Assembly (NCBI GenBank): GCA_041392505.1
Contig: JAWKLX010000043.1
Coordinates: 1 to 64,000 of the forward strand
DNA: 64,000 nucleotides
Source: UBA6168 sp041392505
GTDB taxonomy: Bacteria; Bacteroidota; Bacteroidia; Chitinophagales; Saprospiraceae
Reading direction: 5' to 3'
In this document: piece by piece, positions 1 through 9,272 of the stretch
How positions within the stretch are numbered: position 1 is the first letter of the stretch
How the letters are laid out: each line of letters starts with the position of its first letter
The notes under the pieces: model-generated
The model's database searches: none
The model's input: only the letters and a program-made list of their open reading frames with translations
Told to the model about the DNA's origin: nothing
Position numbers and translations under genes: made by a program

Positions 1-3000
1 AAAGGATCGTCGCATCACACACACCTCCACTACAGGTCACCAAGCATACTTCGGAGGCGCCGCTAAAATTACCTACCGTATTGAAAGTAAGGCAGTTAGT
101 ATTAATCGTTCCTGTTAATTGATTATTGTTTATAGAACAAAAGGAAGATTGGTCAATGGCTCCCGGCAATTCAATGATAAAGTTGGACAAGCAAGTATCT
201 ACGCTATTTTCCCCGGTGGGGATGTTCAAAAATACCGTATCCATTTCAGGTAAAACATTTACAATAAAGAAAGTCGTATCGCAAACTAATGGGAAACTGT
301 TATCGCAAACAACCACGCAAAACTGGTCTTGTCCGGCAAAGCCAAAATTGGGGATATAGGTTATACACGAGTCGCTCGTAATGGGTGCTGCACCGTTGGC
401 TGGAATGCTACAATAACCAATAATATCGATCACCCCGTTTGGCAGCTCCAGTCCATCCAAGCAATACGGATTGGTCGGCGTATTGACGGGCGTGTTTAGT
501 ACAACTGTTTCTGTTTCAGGAAAATCAAACATCGCATTGATAATCAGCGTATCGGCGCATCCCGTATTCGAATCAGTAGCGATCAAAATATGCTCTCCGG
601 GGTTGGTCATTTGAATAGTGAACCCCTGAGGCTGAACCGTAAAGTTGGTCATCAAAACAGTAGGAATGCCCGAGGAATTTTGGGTGATTTCCATGTTGCC
701 ATATTGAAGATTGGAATTCCCTCCAAATATGAAGCTGCCTTGCGAATCATTTTGCCAAAACCCTGTTGGATCAAGGCTGTTCATCAAATCGGTCAGGCCC
801 TGCGGATCATTGAAAGTGCCACTAAAAGGAGTTCCATTTATTATCCAAGAACTTAGGGTGTATGGCCCAGCCGCCCCTCCTCCAGGTAAAAATCCATACG
901 AATAAGCCACCGTCTGATCTGGGTCGCAGATAAAGGGATTATTGAGTGGAACTCCTTGAAATTCAAGATCATAAGTTGGGATGCTGGACAACGGAATCGG
1001 CACACAATAAGGCGTTGGATTTCCTGTAAATGGCACATCAACGGAATCGACAGGGAAAACAGGATCGCAGCCCACAGGCGATTCAATTGTTATTTGGATA
1101 TAGGTCGTATCGCATTGCAATGGGCTATTATCGAAACAATGTATCGTACAGATCAAATCAGGGGATTGTCCAGAGAATCCATTTGCAGGCTGCACTGTGA
1201 TGCATTCCCCAGTGATGGAAGTAGCAAAAACAGTAGCAATGTTTCCTTGTCCACAAAAATCAAAACTGGTAAACTGGCCAGGATAGCTGAAAACACTTTG
1301 ATCGATGCAAACGGTTGTCGTGGGGTTTGGCGGAATGATAAATCCTACTGTGTCTATACAACTTTGTTGATGGGTCACATTAACTGTGGCAAACACAGGA
1401 CACTGGTTACCCGGAAGCGCTACTACAACGGCATAAGCGCCCGCAAATAACCCTGTAAAAACATTTGAGGATTGAAAGGTGACACCGTTGTTAATACTAT
1501 AAATAAAATTAGAATTACCCGATGTTTGGATGGTTAGAGACCCATTATTTGCATCACAATCAGTAGGGCTTGTGATAAGGATGTTATCAATGCTTGGTGC
1601 GTTTCCAGAGCTTGTCAGTTGTACAGGATTGTTTTGATAGGCAGTCGAACAACTCGTGCCAACTCCCCTGACGACAACTGTATAATTCCCTGCGGGAAGG
1701 CCACTAAAAATTGAATTGGGGTTCCAATTTGCCCCCCCATCCAAACTGTACTCTAAAGTACCGCTGCCAGTTGCGGCGATGTTGATGACTCCATTAGGAG
1801 CGCTGCAATTTGTTGGATTCGTGAGATTTACACTTTGGATATCTGGATTGGTGGGTTCGACAAGTTGGATAATGTCACCAAGTGTTGGGCAGGTTCCGTT
1901 TGAATTGCGGATCGCCACTTGGTAATTTCCTCCCGACAAGTTGTTAAAAATATTGGAAGTTTGGTAAGTCGTTCCGCCATTGATGCTATACTCCAAAGAG
2001 CTTTGCCCAAAAGCCAAAATGGTGATATTTCCGTCATTTGATCCACAGTCAGAAGGTTGAATAACCGAAGTCCCAAAAAGGGTTGGATGCAGCGTACTTA
2101 CTAAATTAACAAAACCACCTGTTTTGGAACAAGTGCCATCATTTTTACGCACTACGATTTCATAAATCCCTTCTGTCAACCCTGTAAAACTGTTGCCTAG
2201 TTGGAACGAGTTTCCGCCATCAATACTGTATTCAAAGTTGCCAGTATCATTGCTAACGATTATGGTAATCAGGCCATCTGGAGCAACACAATCACTTGGG
2301 CCAAACGGTAAAACCGCCGTAATATCCGGTTCATCAGGTGATCCACTGAGAGTGACCGTGCCTCCCATTATTTCGCAGGAGCCATCAGCATTCCTGATTC
2401 TTGTATCATAAATCCCAGACGGAAGTAGCTGGAAGGTATTGGAATTTTGCCAGGACATACCTCCGTCAATACTGAATTGAAGCGGTGATATACCTCCGAC
2501 GGCGGAGACGATGATAGCACCATTTGGCGTATCACAAAAAGTAGGGTCGGTTTTAATGACACTTAATATATCTGGAGCATTGGGGGCTTGCAAGGTTACA
2601 GTTGGGCCTTGGACGACACAAGCTCCACCAACATTTCTAATCACGACTGAATAATTTCCCGAAGGCATAGCCGTAAAAATTCCATTGTTTTGCCAAATCA
2701 CACCACCGTCGATACTGTATTCCAATGGCCCATTGCCTTGGGCATTCACAGAAATAGTACCATTGGGTAGATTACAATCCGTAGGGTCACCTGATGCAAC
2801 GGAAACAATTTGCGGAGGCGAAAAAACGGTAACGGTTACCGAATCCACCGTACCGTCATCCCCCATTGCAAAATACGTTGTTGTGGATACAGGCGAAGCA
2901 ACGGGGTCGGGACAAGCTGTGCAACTTAATCCGGTAGCAGGCGACCAAATATAGGAGTTGGCACCAGTTGCCATTAATTGGGCACTTTCACCAACACAGA

Positions 3001-3154
3001 TATTTTGGTCGACACCTGCATCTACCGTCCACCAATTCCAATGAAATGGATCAACAGAAAAAGAGTTTGCCAATAGAGAAATTGGCATTGCTGAAAAAAG
3101 TAGGGCTGACGTCCATAGCGCCAGCATTTTGGGCAAGTAAGTTTTGGGTTGCAT
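1..3154 (-). CDS. Secreted repeat-rich surface protein, 5' part only (runs off the left edge)
   Basis: An open reading frame of about 1050 codons runs on the minus strand to base 1 with no stop, so the C-terminus is missing. The chosen start at 3154 puts a good signal peptide first (MQPKTYLPKMLALW, then a hydrophobic stretch to LLANS). In-frame ATGs at 3190 and 3220 would only add a polar leader. After a PKD-like segment (residues ~40-105, with AGVDQNICVGES) come six ~80-residue repeats, then Cys-rich Ig-like segments with motifs such as CDTTYIQITIESP. This build is typical of Bacteroidota cell-surface adhesins exported by type IX secretion. The sorting domain would lie outside the window. 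The function is not known beyond a likely adhesive or surface role. Confidence 0.85.
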   Translation of the reverse strand, partial: MQPKTYLPKMLALWTSALLFSAMPISLLANSFSVDPFHWNWWTVDAGVDQNICVGESAQLMATGANSYIWSPATGLSCTACPDPVASPVSTTTYFAMGDDGTVDSVTVTVFSPPQIVSVASGDPTDCNLPNGTISVNAQGNGPLEYSIDGGVIWQNNGIFTAMPSGNYSVVIRNVGGACVVQGPTVTLQAPNAPDILSVIKTDPTFCDTPNGAIIVSAVGGISPLQFSIDGGMSWQNSNTFQLLPSGIYDTRIRNADGSCEIMGGTVTLSGSPDEPDITAVLPFGPSDCVAPDGLITIIVSNDTGNFEYSIDGGNSFQLGNSFTGLTEGIYEIVVRKNDGTCSKTGGFVNLVSTLHPTLFGTSVIQPSDCGSNDGNITILAFGQSSLEYSINGGTTYQTSNIFNNLSGGNYQVAIRNSNGTCPTLGDIIQLVEPTNPDIQSVNLTNPTNCSAPNGVINIAATGSGTLEYSLDGGANWNPNSIFSGLPAGNYTVVVRGVGTSCSTAYQNNPVQLTSSGNAPSIDNILITSPTDCDANNGSLTIQTSGNSNFIYSINNGVTFQSSNVFTGLFAGAYAVVVALPGNQCPVFATVNVTHQQSCIDTVGFIIPPNPTTTVCIDQSVFSYPGQFTSFDFCGQGNIATVFATSITGECITVQPANGFSGQSPDLICTIHCFDNSPLQCDTTYIQITIESPVGCDPVFPVDSVDVPFTGNPTPYCVPIPLSSIPTYDLEFQGVPLNNPFICDPDQTVAYSYGFLPGGGAAGPYTLSSWIINGTPFSGTFNDPQGLTDLMNSLDPTGFWQNDSQGSFIFGGNSNLQYGNMEITQNSSGIPTVLMTNFTVQPQGFTIQMTNPGEHILIATDSNTGCADTLIINAMFDFPETETVVLNTPVNTPTNPYCLDGLELPNGVIDIIGYCSIPANGAAPITSDSCITYIPNFGFAGQDQFCVVVCDNSFPLVCDTTFFIVNVLPEMDTVFLNIPTGENSVDTCLSNFIIELPGAIDQSSFCSINNNQLTGTINTNCLTFNTVGNFSGASEVCLVTCSGGVCDATIL
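1385..2825 (-). repeat. Six tandem ~240-bp coding repeats
   Basis: Six consecutive units of about 80 residues lie inside the left-edge surface protein. Each has a DC-x3-NG-x-I start, a core like LEYSIDGG-x2-WQ, a turn like F-x2-LPSGNY-x-V and a closing G-x-C. Spacing is regular but the units are diverged in DNA, so this is an old protein repeat, not a recent tandem duplication. Boundaries are approximate to about 20 bases. Confidence 0.8.
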
Positions 3155-3517
3155 AGTTGTCGTTTGCTCAGAAAGCTGATGTTTGTTCATGCAAGGAGGA
3201 TTATGACAGATTTTGCTCATAGAAAAATCAGCAGGGTTTATAGTGCCGCCTCCCAGTTTTGGTTATAAAATAGTGTTTTGAATGCAAAAAATGTGAGCAG
3301 ATGTTCTCCGAAACCAGTTATTGAAAATTAAGAAAGGTAGGACACACGCATCGTCACTCCATTACCTTTTGTGTAGAATCCTGATAGAAATGCCGACCAA
3401 TTAAATAAGACCAAAGAACTTTAGTTCTAATACCGCATCCCTTTGGTACGGGTCGGATATGAGTGAGTAAGCAAGGTTAAAAGGTATTGCGTGTGTGTGG
3501 AGGGTAAATTCAAGTTG

Positions 3518-3525
3518 CAAATATA
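3518..3525 (-). promoter_or_regulatory. Candidate -7 box TATATTTG for the left-edge gene
   Basis: Exact match to the Bacteroidota -7 consensus TAnnTTTG on the minus strand. No clear -33 TTG lies at normal spacing. It would give a leader of roughly 350 bases, so the assignment is weak. Confidence 0.25.
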
Positions 3526-3689
3526 ATTTAATTAGTTTTAAAAAAAAATGAAAGCATGATTAGTTGCCTGTCTTGCTCAACAATATTAATACTGCCGACA
3601 AATTGTGGTTAATTAATCAGAATGCAATGTATCGGGGGTTAACATTGAATCTGAAAAAATCGGACTGCCCGATAACTGTTTCAATAGAT

Positions 3690-3697
3690 TACTTTTG
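3690..3697 (+). promoter_or_regulatory. Candidate -7 box TACTTTTG for tatD
   Basis: Exact TAnnTTTG match about 72 bases before the tatD ATG, implying a leader near 65 bases. The -33 element is not convincing. Confidence 0.4.
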
Positions 3698-3768
3698 CAT
3701 CCTTTCAAAAATAAGCTTCCATTTTTCAAAGGAGTTTATTTTACCGAACCCTTTTCTAATAAACAATT

Positions 3769-4530
3769 ATGTTGGTCGACACCCATACTCATTTATACCT
3801 TTCCCATTTTGCTGATGACATCGGCGAGACAATTAATCGGGCTGAATCCGAAGGAATACATCAATTTTACCTGCCCAATATTGACAGTTCATCTATCGAT
3901 TCCATGTTGGAATTAGAAAAAAAATACCCTGGAAAATGTATTCCGATGATGGGCCTCCACCCTTGCTCGGTAAAAGCAGATTTCGAAAATGAATTGAGCA
4001 TTGTTAAGCAATGGTTAGATAATCGTCCATTCTGTGCAGTCGGAGAAATAGGTATTGATCTTTATTGGGACAAGACTTTTTTTGAAGAACAGAAAACAGC
4101 ATTTATCACCCAAACAGGTTGGGCAAAAGAGTTAGGAATTCCAATTATAATTCATGCCCGTGATTCCCTCGATATTTTGATCGACCTCGTAAAAAAGGAA
4201 AAAGATGATCGGCTTTCTGGCATTTTCCATTGTTTTACAGGGACATTGGAACAAGCTCAATCCATTATTGATTTGGGATTTTATTTAGGTATTGGTGGCG
4301 TTTTGACTTATAAAAATTCAGGGCTTGATGAAGTTGTCAAAAACATCCCACTAGAATCATTGGTACTAGAAACAGATTCCCCCTATTTAACACCGGTCCC
4401 ATTTAGAGGGAAAAGGAATGAAAGTGCGTATATCAAATACATTGCGAACAAATTATCTGAGGTGAAAAATTTGGATATAGAAGAAATTGCTGTCGTGACA
4501 ACTGCGAACGCTGAAAAAATTTTTGGATAA
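3769..4530 (+). CDS. tatD: TatD family metal-dependent hydrolase (putative DNase)
   Basis: The 253-residue length is normal for TatD hydrolases, TIM-barrel enzymes that hydrolyse DNA or related phosphoesters with two metal ions in the cytoplasm. The metal-binding set is complete: H6 and H8 in DTHTHL, E93 in GEIGID, H129 in IIHARD, H154 in HCFTG and D203 in ETDSPYL. The gene stands alone between a leftward surface-protein gene and tRNA-Ser. The ATG at 3769 puts the DTHTH motif at the extreme N-terminus, as in the family. The physiological substrate is not predictable from sequence. Confidence 0.93.
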   Translation: MLVDTHTHLYLSHFADDIGETINRAESEGIHQFYLPNIDSSSIDSMLELEKKYPGKCIPMMGLHPCSVKADFENELSIVKQWLDNRPFCAVGEIGIDLYWDKTFFEEQKTAFITQTGWAKELGIPIIIHARDSLDILIDLVKKEKDDRLSGIFHCFTGTLEQAQSIIDLGFYLGIGGVLTYKNSGLDEVVKNIPLESLVLETDSPYLTPVPFRGKRNESAYIKYIANKLSEVKNLDIEEIAVVTTANAEKIFG

Positions 4531-4823
4531 AATTCTTTGACTTACACAACTGTTTACTAAACTTGCCCCATCTTCTACTACTGAGAGAACCTAACAGAGC
4601 CCTTTCCGATGCTTAAGCTCAAAGCGAAATAGTGCTTTTAAAAGTATTATTTTTTAGCTCCGTAAAAATTTTTGAATTGTAATATCTTTTTGCAATTTTT
4701 GCGGCTACACAAAAAAAGAACGTTCTTAATTTATTGATTTTCAAATTTATCAGGATATAAAAGCATTTTGGTAAAATCTAATTTATTCAAAACTGCATTT
4801 AGTCCTTAATATGATAAGTATCC

Positions 4824-4911
4824 GGAGAGTTGGCCGAGTGGTCGAAGGCGCACGCCTGGAAAGTGTGTATACTCCAAAAGGGTATCGAGGGTTCGAATCC
4901 CTCACTCTCCG
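4824..4911 (+). tRNA. tRNA-Ser (anticodon GGA)
   Basis: The acceptor stem GGAGAGT (4824-4830) pairs with ACTCTCC (4904-4910), followed by discriminator G. The anticodon loop CTGGAAA gives anticodon GGA (Ser, UCC/UCU). There is a long class II variable arm and a GGTTCGAATCC T-arm. The CCA end is not encoded. A short T-run follows at 4917. Confidence 0.95.
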
Positions 4912-5033
4912 CCCGGGTTTTTCATCGTTTTAAACAAACATGTTAGAAAACGGAATCATTCTTTTTTTTCACTATATGTCTGTGTAAACAGGCATTCACG
5001 AACAACTAATTTTAAACGTAAAATCTTACGACT

Positions 5034-5747
5034 ATGCGCAAATTATTAGCACTTATGCTTGTCTTCGGCTTGGTAGCTATTGCTGGAGATCCACTTATGG
5101 CTCAGGACGCTGGAATTTCTCAAATATTGAAGGAAAAATTCGTCCAGGGGGGCTGGCAGTTCATGATGCTTATCCTTATCTGCCTGATTGTTGGGTTGGC
5201 TCTTTGCATCGAGCGGATTATCACCCTCAACATTGCTTCCGTCAATACCGAAAAGTTATTGACTTCGATAGATGACAATTTGAAAAATGGTGATGTCAAT
5301 GGCGCCATGGAAGTATGTCGTTCTACTGCTGGACCAGCAGCAAGCGTGTTGTATGAAGGTCTTCGCAATGTAGGTAACGGACCAGATGCCGTAGAAAAAG
5401 CAATTGTGTCTTATGGTAGTGTCCAGATGGGTTTATTGGAAAAAGGCTTGGTTTGGATTTCGCTGGTCATTGCACTTGCCCCAATGCTTGGATTCTGTGG
5501 AACAGTAATCGGTATGATCGCAGCTTTTGATAAAATTGAAGCTGTGGGTGATATTTCCCCAACCATCGTAGCAGGTGGTATCAAGGTGGCCCTTTTGACA
5601 ACTGTATTCGGTTTGATCGTTGCGATGATCATGCAGTTGCTCTACAACTACATTGTTGCAAAAATTGATGGTATCACCAATAAAATGGAAGAAGCTTCTG
5701 TTGCTTTGGTTGACATCATGGTGAGCAACAACACTTTCAGTAAATAA
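5034..5747 (+). CDS. exbB: ExbB/TolQ/MotA family proton-channel protein
   Basis: This 237-residue inner-membrane protein begins with a signal-like segment ending near MAQ (residues 1-24). Three transmembrane helices follow: ~40-65 (WQFMMLILICLIVGLALC), ~139-166 and ~178-207. The last two form the conserved MotA/TolQ/ExbB pore signature (APMLGFCGTVIGMI ... GGIKVALLTTVFGL). With two ExbD-type partners downstream it should form a proton-motive-force channel that energises TonB-like or surface-motility machinery. It is the first gene of a four-gene operon (19-, 2- and 45-base gaps). No TonB gene is in view, so the energised system is unknown. Confidence 0.92.
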   Translation: MRKLLALMLVFGLVAIAGDPLMAQDAGISQILKEKFVQGGWQFMMLILICLIVGLALCIERIITLNIASVNTEKLLTSIDDNLKNGDVNGAMEVCRSTAGPAASVLYEGLRNVGNGPDAVEKAIVSYGSVQMGLLEKGLVWISLVIALAPMLGFCGTVIGMIAAFDKIEAVGDISPTIVAGGIKVALLTTVFGLIVAMIMQLLYNYIVAKIDGITNKMEEASVALVDIMVSNNTFSK

Positions 5748-5766
5748 TCTTAAAAAATAACCTGCT

Positions 5767-6285
5767 ATGAATTATAAATTTTTAGCAAAAAACGGGCTGA
5801 CCTTGGCCTTCGTCCTTGGTCTTCTCGGAATTGCTGCAACCCTTATCCCTGTATTCGCCGGGTTGGGCCCTTTCAATGAATTAGCCGATACTTTAAGTGA
5901 TGATATTACCAAATTGTCCATGTCAAAAGAAAGTGACATTTTCAAAGGGGGCATTTATGTAAGTTATGTTTTAGGTATTGTCGCTTTTGGATTGGCCATT
6001 GTATTTGGCATAATCGGCACTTTGACAAATTTAAAGTCTTCAAAGGTAGCATTGATTTCTTTTGCGGTTTTAGCTGTGCTTTTCATCATCCTTAATGCTA
6101 CAGCTAGTACAGACCTCACTCCATCTATGACAGAAATTCTCAACAACCCAGAATATGCAGTGAATGGGGATTTGGGGATTTATAAATTGATAAGTGCTGG
6201 AATCAATGGATCAATCATCTTGATGGGAATTGCCTTTGCTGCAATGATATTGATGGAAATCTGGAACTTCTTTAAAAACTCATAA
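5767..6285 (+). CDS. Four-helix membrane protein of the exbB operon, function unknown
   Basis: 172 residues with four predicted transmembrane helices at about 9-33, 61-86, 91-113 and 143-170. The loop between helices 1 and 2 (~34-60) is polar. No known domain is recognised. It lies 19 bases after exbB and 2 bases before the first exbD, so it is almost certainly co-transcribed and probably a channel accessory subunit. That role is inferred from position only. Confidence 0.8.
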   Translation: MNYKFLAKNGLTLAFVLGLLGIAATLIPVFAGLGPFNELADTLSDDITKLSMSKESDIFKGGIYVSYVLGIVAFGLAIVFGIIGTLTNLKSSKVALISFAVLAVLFIILNATASTDLTPSMTEILNNPEYAVNGDLGIYKLISAGINGSIILMGIAFAAMILMEIWNFFKNS

Positions 6286-6287
6286 CT

Positions 6288-6830
6288 ATGGCAAAAGTTG
6301 CTCCCGAAATTAATGCAAGTTCGATGGCGGATATCGCCTTCCTTCTCTTGGTATTCTTTTTAGTCACTACTACAATTGATGTAGAAAGGGGTATCACAGT
6401 TCGTCTCCCTGAATGGTCGGAAGAACCACCTGAAGACTTGCAATTAAAACAAAGGAATGTTTTCAATGTATTGGTCAATGCACAAAATCAGTTGTTGGTT
6501 GAAAACCAGATAGCTGATGTATCAGACCTTCGTGAATCCACTAAGGAGTTTATAATGAACCCGACCGGGAATCCCGAACTTTCTGAATCACCTAACGCTG
6601 CGATCATTTCCTTGAAAAACGATAGAGGTACCAGTTATGAGACCTACATTGAAGTTTATAATGAATTGAAGGCGGCCTATAATGAACTATGGGACGAAGA
6701 GGCCATGGCTACGCTCGGCGTTCACTACAGCGATGACCTGCCTAAACCTGAAAAGGACAAGATCAAGGCAAAAATCCCTTTTGTAATTTCCGAGGCTGAA
6801 CCCACAGCGTTTGGTGAGGAAGCTAATTAA
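6288..6830 (+). CDS. exbD: ExbD/TolR family protein (first copy)
   Basis: 180 residues with the ExbD/TolR plan: a short cytoplasmic N-terminus, one transmembrane helix at ~15-34 (MADIAFLLLVFFLVTTTID) and a periplasmic domain. The helix carries the conserved pore aspartate (MAD). The start lies 2 bases after the preceding stop. The periplasmic part has an insert around residues 100-150 that the second copy lacks, which suggests the two paralogues are not interchangeable. Confidence 0.9.
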   Translation: MAKVAPEINASSMADIAFLLLVFFLVTTTIDVERGITVRLPEWSEEPPEDLQLKQRNVFNVLVNAQNQLLVENQIADVSDLRESTKEFIMNPTGNPELSESPNAAIISLKNDRGTSYETYIEVYNELKAAYNELWDEEAMATLGVHYSDDLPKPEKDKIKAKIPFVISEAEPTAFGEEAN

Positions 6831-6875
6831 AAATCTTAGGATAAGTTTTTAACTTAACCTTCAATCATAAGAGCT

Positions 6876-7352
6876 ATGTCTAAATTTCAGAAAAAACGCG
6901 GGAAAGCGAACCCTACTATCTCAACGGCTTCTCTCCCGGATATCGTTTTCATCCTCCTGTTCTTCTTCATGGTTATTACCAAAATGAGGGAAACAGAATT
7001 GAAGGTCTCTGTTCAGGTGCCAAAAGCGACAGAGTTGGAAAAATTGGAGCAGAAGTCATTAGTTCACTATATCTATATTGGAAGGCCACATGCTCGTTTC
7101 CAAGAAATATATGGAACAGCTCCAAGGATTCAATTGGATGATAAATTTGCTACTGTAGCTGATCTCCCAATTTTTGTGGAAAACCACAAACAAACTGTCC
7201 CTATAAACCTGCGAGGTAGAACCACTTCTTCTTTGAGGGTCGATGGTAAAATTACGATGGGAATTGTGCAAGACGTAAAAACTCAATTGCGCAAAATTGG
7301 TCAGCTAAAGCTGAACTATGCTGCAACAAAGAGAGTGGATAAAAAGAAGTAA
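6876..7352 (+). CDS. exbD: ExbD/TolR family protein (second copy)
   Basis: 158 residues. A basic N-terminus (KFQKKRGKANP) precedes one helix (LPDIVFILLFFFMVITKM, ~20-38) with the conserved aspartate, then a periplasmic domain of about 115 residues ending in RVDKKK. It is the last gene of the exbB operon and is followed by a strong terminator hairpin. Two divergent ExbD proteins with one ExbB is common in Bacteroidota, where such channels drive TonB-dependent uptake; the target here is unknown. Confidence 0.9.
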   Translation: MSKFQKKRGKANPTISTASLPDIVFILLFFFMVITKMRETELKVSVQVPKATELEKLEQKSLVHYIYIGRPHARFQEIYGTAPRIQLDDKFATVADLPIFVENHKQTVPINLRGRTTSSLRVDGKITMGIVQDVKTQLRKIGQLKLNYAATKRVDKKK

Positions 7353-7378
7353 AACTTCCTAATTCTCTCTTGATAAAC

Positions 7379-7418
7379 AAAAAAGGTCGTCAAGCATTTT
7401 GCTTAGCGACCTTTTTTA
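7379..7418. terminator. Bidirectional intrinsic terminator
   Basis: The stem AAAAGGTCG..AAGC pairs with GCTT..CGACCTTTT with A-runs before and T-runs after. It sits between the convergent exbD and DUF4293 genes and can serve both strands. Confidence 0.85.
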
Positions 7419-7445
7419 TTAGGTTGATTTATTGACAAAATTTAA

Positions 7446-7889
7446 TCACCTCAACCTGTCCATCGATTTCACCAACTTTTCATCTTTGCCAATTGCTCTT
7501 AGAGCCAAAATGCCAAATAATAAAAAGCCGAAAGGGAGGTATGCTCCAATCCCATCATTTACGGCTACTTCATTATTGCCAATGAGGCCATCCTGCCAAA
7601 ATAGGATTACTGCTAAGGCCAAACCAACAACATTTGCGACAATGGCAATTTGCGCCAATTTCAATTGAGTCGGGCGGTTATTGTATAAGAATATAGCAGC
7701 AAGTGCCAATGCCCCTGCAACAGCAAACAGCACCAATAACCCAATATTATCATTTACGTTATAAGCCGCATCTGCAAAAAGCGCAGAAGAATCAACTGAA
7801 GAGGTGGTAGTTGCGAATGGTAAAGCCAAGAGGCCAAATCCCGATACCGCAGCCAATAATAAATAAATGCTCTGTATTCGTTGTATCAT
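7446..7889 (-). CDS. DUF4293 family membrane protein
   Basis: 147 residues from the ATG at 7889. The opening MIQRIQSIYLLLAAVSGFG and four transmembrane helices match the Bacteroidota family DUF4293, whose function is unknown. A longer frame extends upstream to 7976, but it would start at the candidate -7 box, and the family begins at MIQRIQ. The C-terminus is short and charged (GKDEKLVKSMDRLR). It shares a bidirectional terminator with the exb operon. Confidence 0.85.
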   Translation of the reverse strand: MIQRIQSIYLLLAAVSGFGLLALPFATTTSSVDSSALFADAAYNVNDNIGLLVLFAVAGALALAAIFLYNNRPTQLKLAQIAIVANVVGLALAVILFWQDGLIGNNEVAVNDGIGAYLPFGFLLFGILALRAIGKDEKLVKSMDRLR

Positions 7890-7973
7890 TTTTTTAATGA
7901 GGCGGAGTGCAGCAAGTAAAGTTGTTTGAGCCCTCACTTGGTCGTCCTCCACTCTATTTGATTTACATTTGGG

Positions 7974-7981
7974 CAAATATA
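7974..7981 (-). promoter_or_regulatory. Candidate promoter TTG-N17-TATATTTG for the DUF4293 gene
   Basis: Exact TAnnTTTG -7 box on the minus strand, with a TTG (complement of 7999-8001) 17 bases upstream, close to Bacteroidota -33/-7 spacing. The implied leader is about 78 bases. Confidence 0.45.
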
Positions 7982-8044
7982 AATCAATGGGGAATGGTCA
8001 ATAGTGCGTAGCAGATATTATTTTCAAACCAGAATTCAATTTTA

Positions 8045-9205
8045 ATGATCTCCTTAAGCTATTGGGAAAAAGAATCCTTTTTCAAAAACATAGATATTGC
8101 CATAATCGGAAGTGGCATCGTGGGTTTGACAACCGCTATTTATTTAAAAAGAGAAAACCCGCTACTCCACGTTGTTATTTTTGAACGTGGCACGTTACCA
8201 ATAGGTGCCAGCACTCGAAACGCTGGCTTTGCTTGCTTTGGTAGTATGACTGAGTTGCTCGATGACCTGACTTCAAGGACGGAAGAGGAAGTATTTGACT
8301 TGGTAAAAGCCCGCTGGGAAGGTTTGAAAAATTTGCGGAATTTGATCGGGGACAAAATTTTATGTTATAAACCTTTCGGAGGGTTTGAAATTTTTAAAAA
8401 AGAAGACCAAGAACTGTTTGAAAAATGTGCAGATAAAATGACGCACATCAATAAAATCCTGGCACAGGTCATAGGTAGGCAATCTGTATTTAAAATGGCT
8501 GATGAAAAAATTAAGCCTTTTGGTTTTGAAGGGATTAAACACATCATTCACAACAATGCAGAGGGGCAATTAAACACCGGGGAAATGATGCGAGCACTAA
8601 TCAAAAAAGCGCAAGATCTTTCAATAGATATGTTCTTCGGTATACCGATCCGATCAATAGAAGACCACCAAAATAATGTAATGCTCATTACTGAAAATGG
8701 CTGGGAAATAAGGGCAAAAAAAGCCCTCGTTGCGACAAATGGTTTTGCCAAACAATTACTGCCCAACCTACCTTTAGAGCCTGCCCGCAACCAAGTGCTC
8801 ATCACCGAACCTATTGATAATCTGCCATTTAAAGGGGCATTTCATTATGACCGGGGGTATTTTTATTTTAGAAGTGTAGAGGAAAAAGGGCAGCCAATGC
8901 GGCATCGAATCCTGTTAGGCGGAGGGAGAAATTTGGCTCCTAATGTTGAACAAACGGATCAATTTGGCCAGACGGAGCTGATTCAAAACGCTTTGCAAAC
9001 CTTATTGAAAACGGTGATTTTTCCAAAATCAACAATTAAAATAGATGGCTGGTGGAGCGGAATTTTAGGGGTTGGGGAACGGAAACAGCCCATTGTGAAA
9101 ATGGTCAGCCCATCGGTAGGAGTGGCAGTGAGATTAGGTGGGATGGGGGTGGCGATTGGCTCACAGATCGGTAATGAGGCGGCTAAGATGATTGCGGGTA
9201 GCTAG
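8045..9205 (+). CDS. FAD-dependent oxidoreductase of the DAO family
   Basis: 386 residues. The N-terminal dinucleotide-binding fold has GSGIVG (~22-27) followed by an acidic strand end (VVIFERG). The family motif GASTRNAGFACFG follows at ~52-64. A C-terminal GGMGVAIGSQIG motif closes the FAD site. This is the D-amino-acid-oxidase-like (DAO) superfamily, cytoplasmic enzymes that oxidise amines or amino acids; the closest type is the YurR/PuuB-like group. The substrate cannot be read from the sequence. The gene is monocistronic, divergent from the DUF4293 gene. Confidence 0.88.
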   Translation: MISLSYWEKESFFKNIDIAIIGSGIVGLTTAIYLKRENPLLHVVIFERGTLPIGASTRNAGFACFGSMTELLDDLTSRTEEEVFDLVKARWEGLKNLRNLIGDKILCYKPFGGFEIFKKEDQELFEKCADKMTHINKILAQVIGRQSVFKMADEKIKPFGFEGIKHIIHNNAEGQLNTGEMMRALIKKAQDLSIDMFFGIPIRSIEDHQNNVMLITENGWEIRAKKALVATNGFAKQLLPNLPLEPARNQVLITEPIDNLPFKGAFHYDRGYFYFRSVEEKGQPMRHRILLGGGRNLAPNVEQTDQFGQTELIQNALQTLLKTVIFPKSTIKIDGWWSGILGVGERKQPIVKMVSPSVGVAVRLGGMGVAIGSQIGNEAAKMIAGS

Positions 9206-9272
9206 TATAACTAACATTCTAAAAGTAAAGACCATTGCAATAAATAGCATGCAAAAATGCTTACAAGACTTC

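Larger units (their letters stand above)
3155..3768. other. Intergenic region between divergent genes
   Basis: No supportable gene is seen in these 614 bases between the left-edge surface protein (leftward) and tatD (rightward). The stretch is AT-rich and contains one candidate -7 promoter box for each flanking gene. Confidence 0.6.

Noticed and set aside
956..1450. 164-codon plus-strand frame antisense to the left-edge surface protein
   Set aside because: It is a by-product of the repeat-rich coding sequence on the other strand, with no family features.
1385..2825. Regularly spaced repeats as a possible CRISPR array
   Set aside because: The 240-base units are diverged coding repeats with no short identical repeat or spacer pattern, and no cas genes are present.
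3564..3916. Plus-strand frames overlapping the tatD start
   Set aside because: They run in other frames over the leader and start of tatD, which is clearly conserved from ATG 3769.
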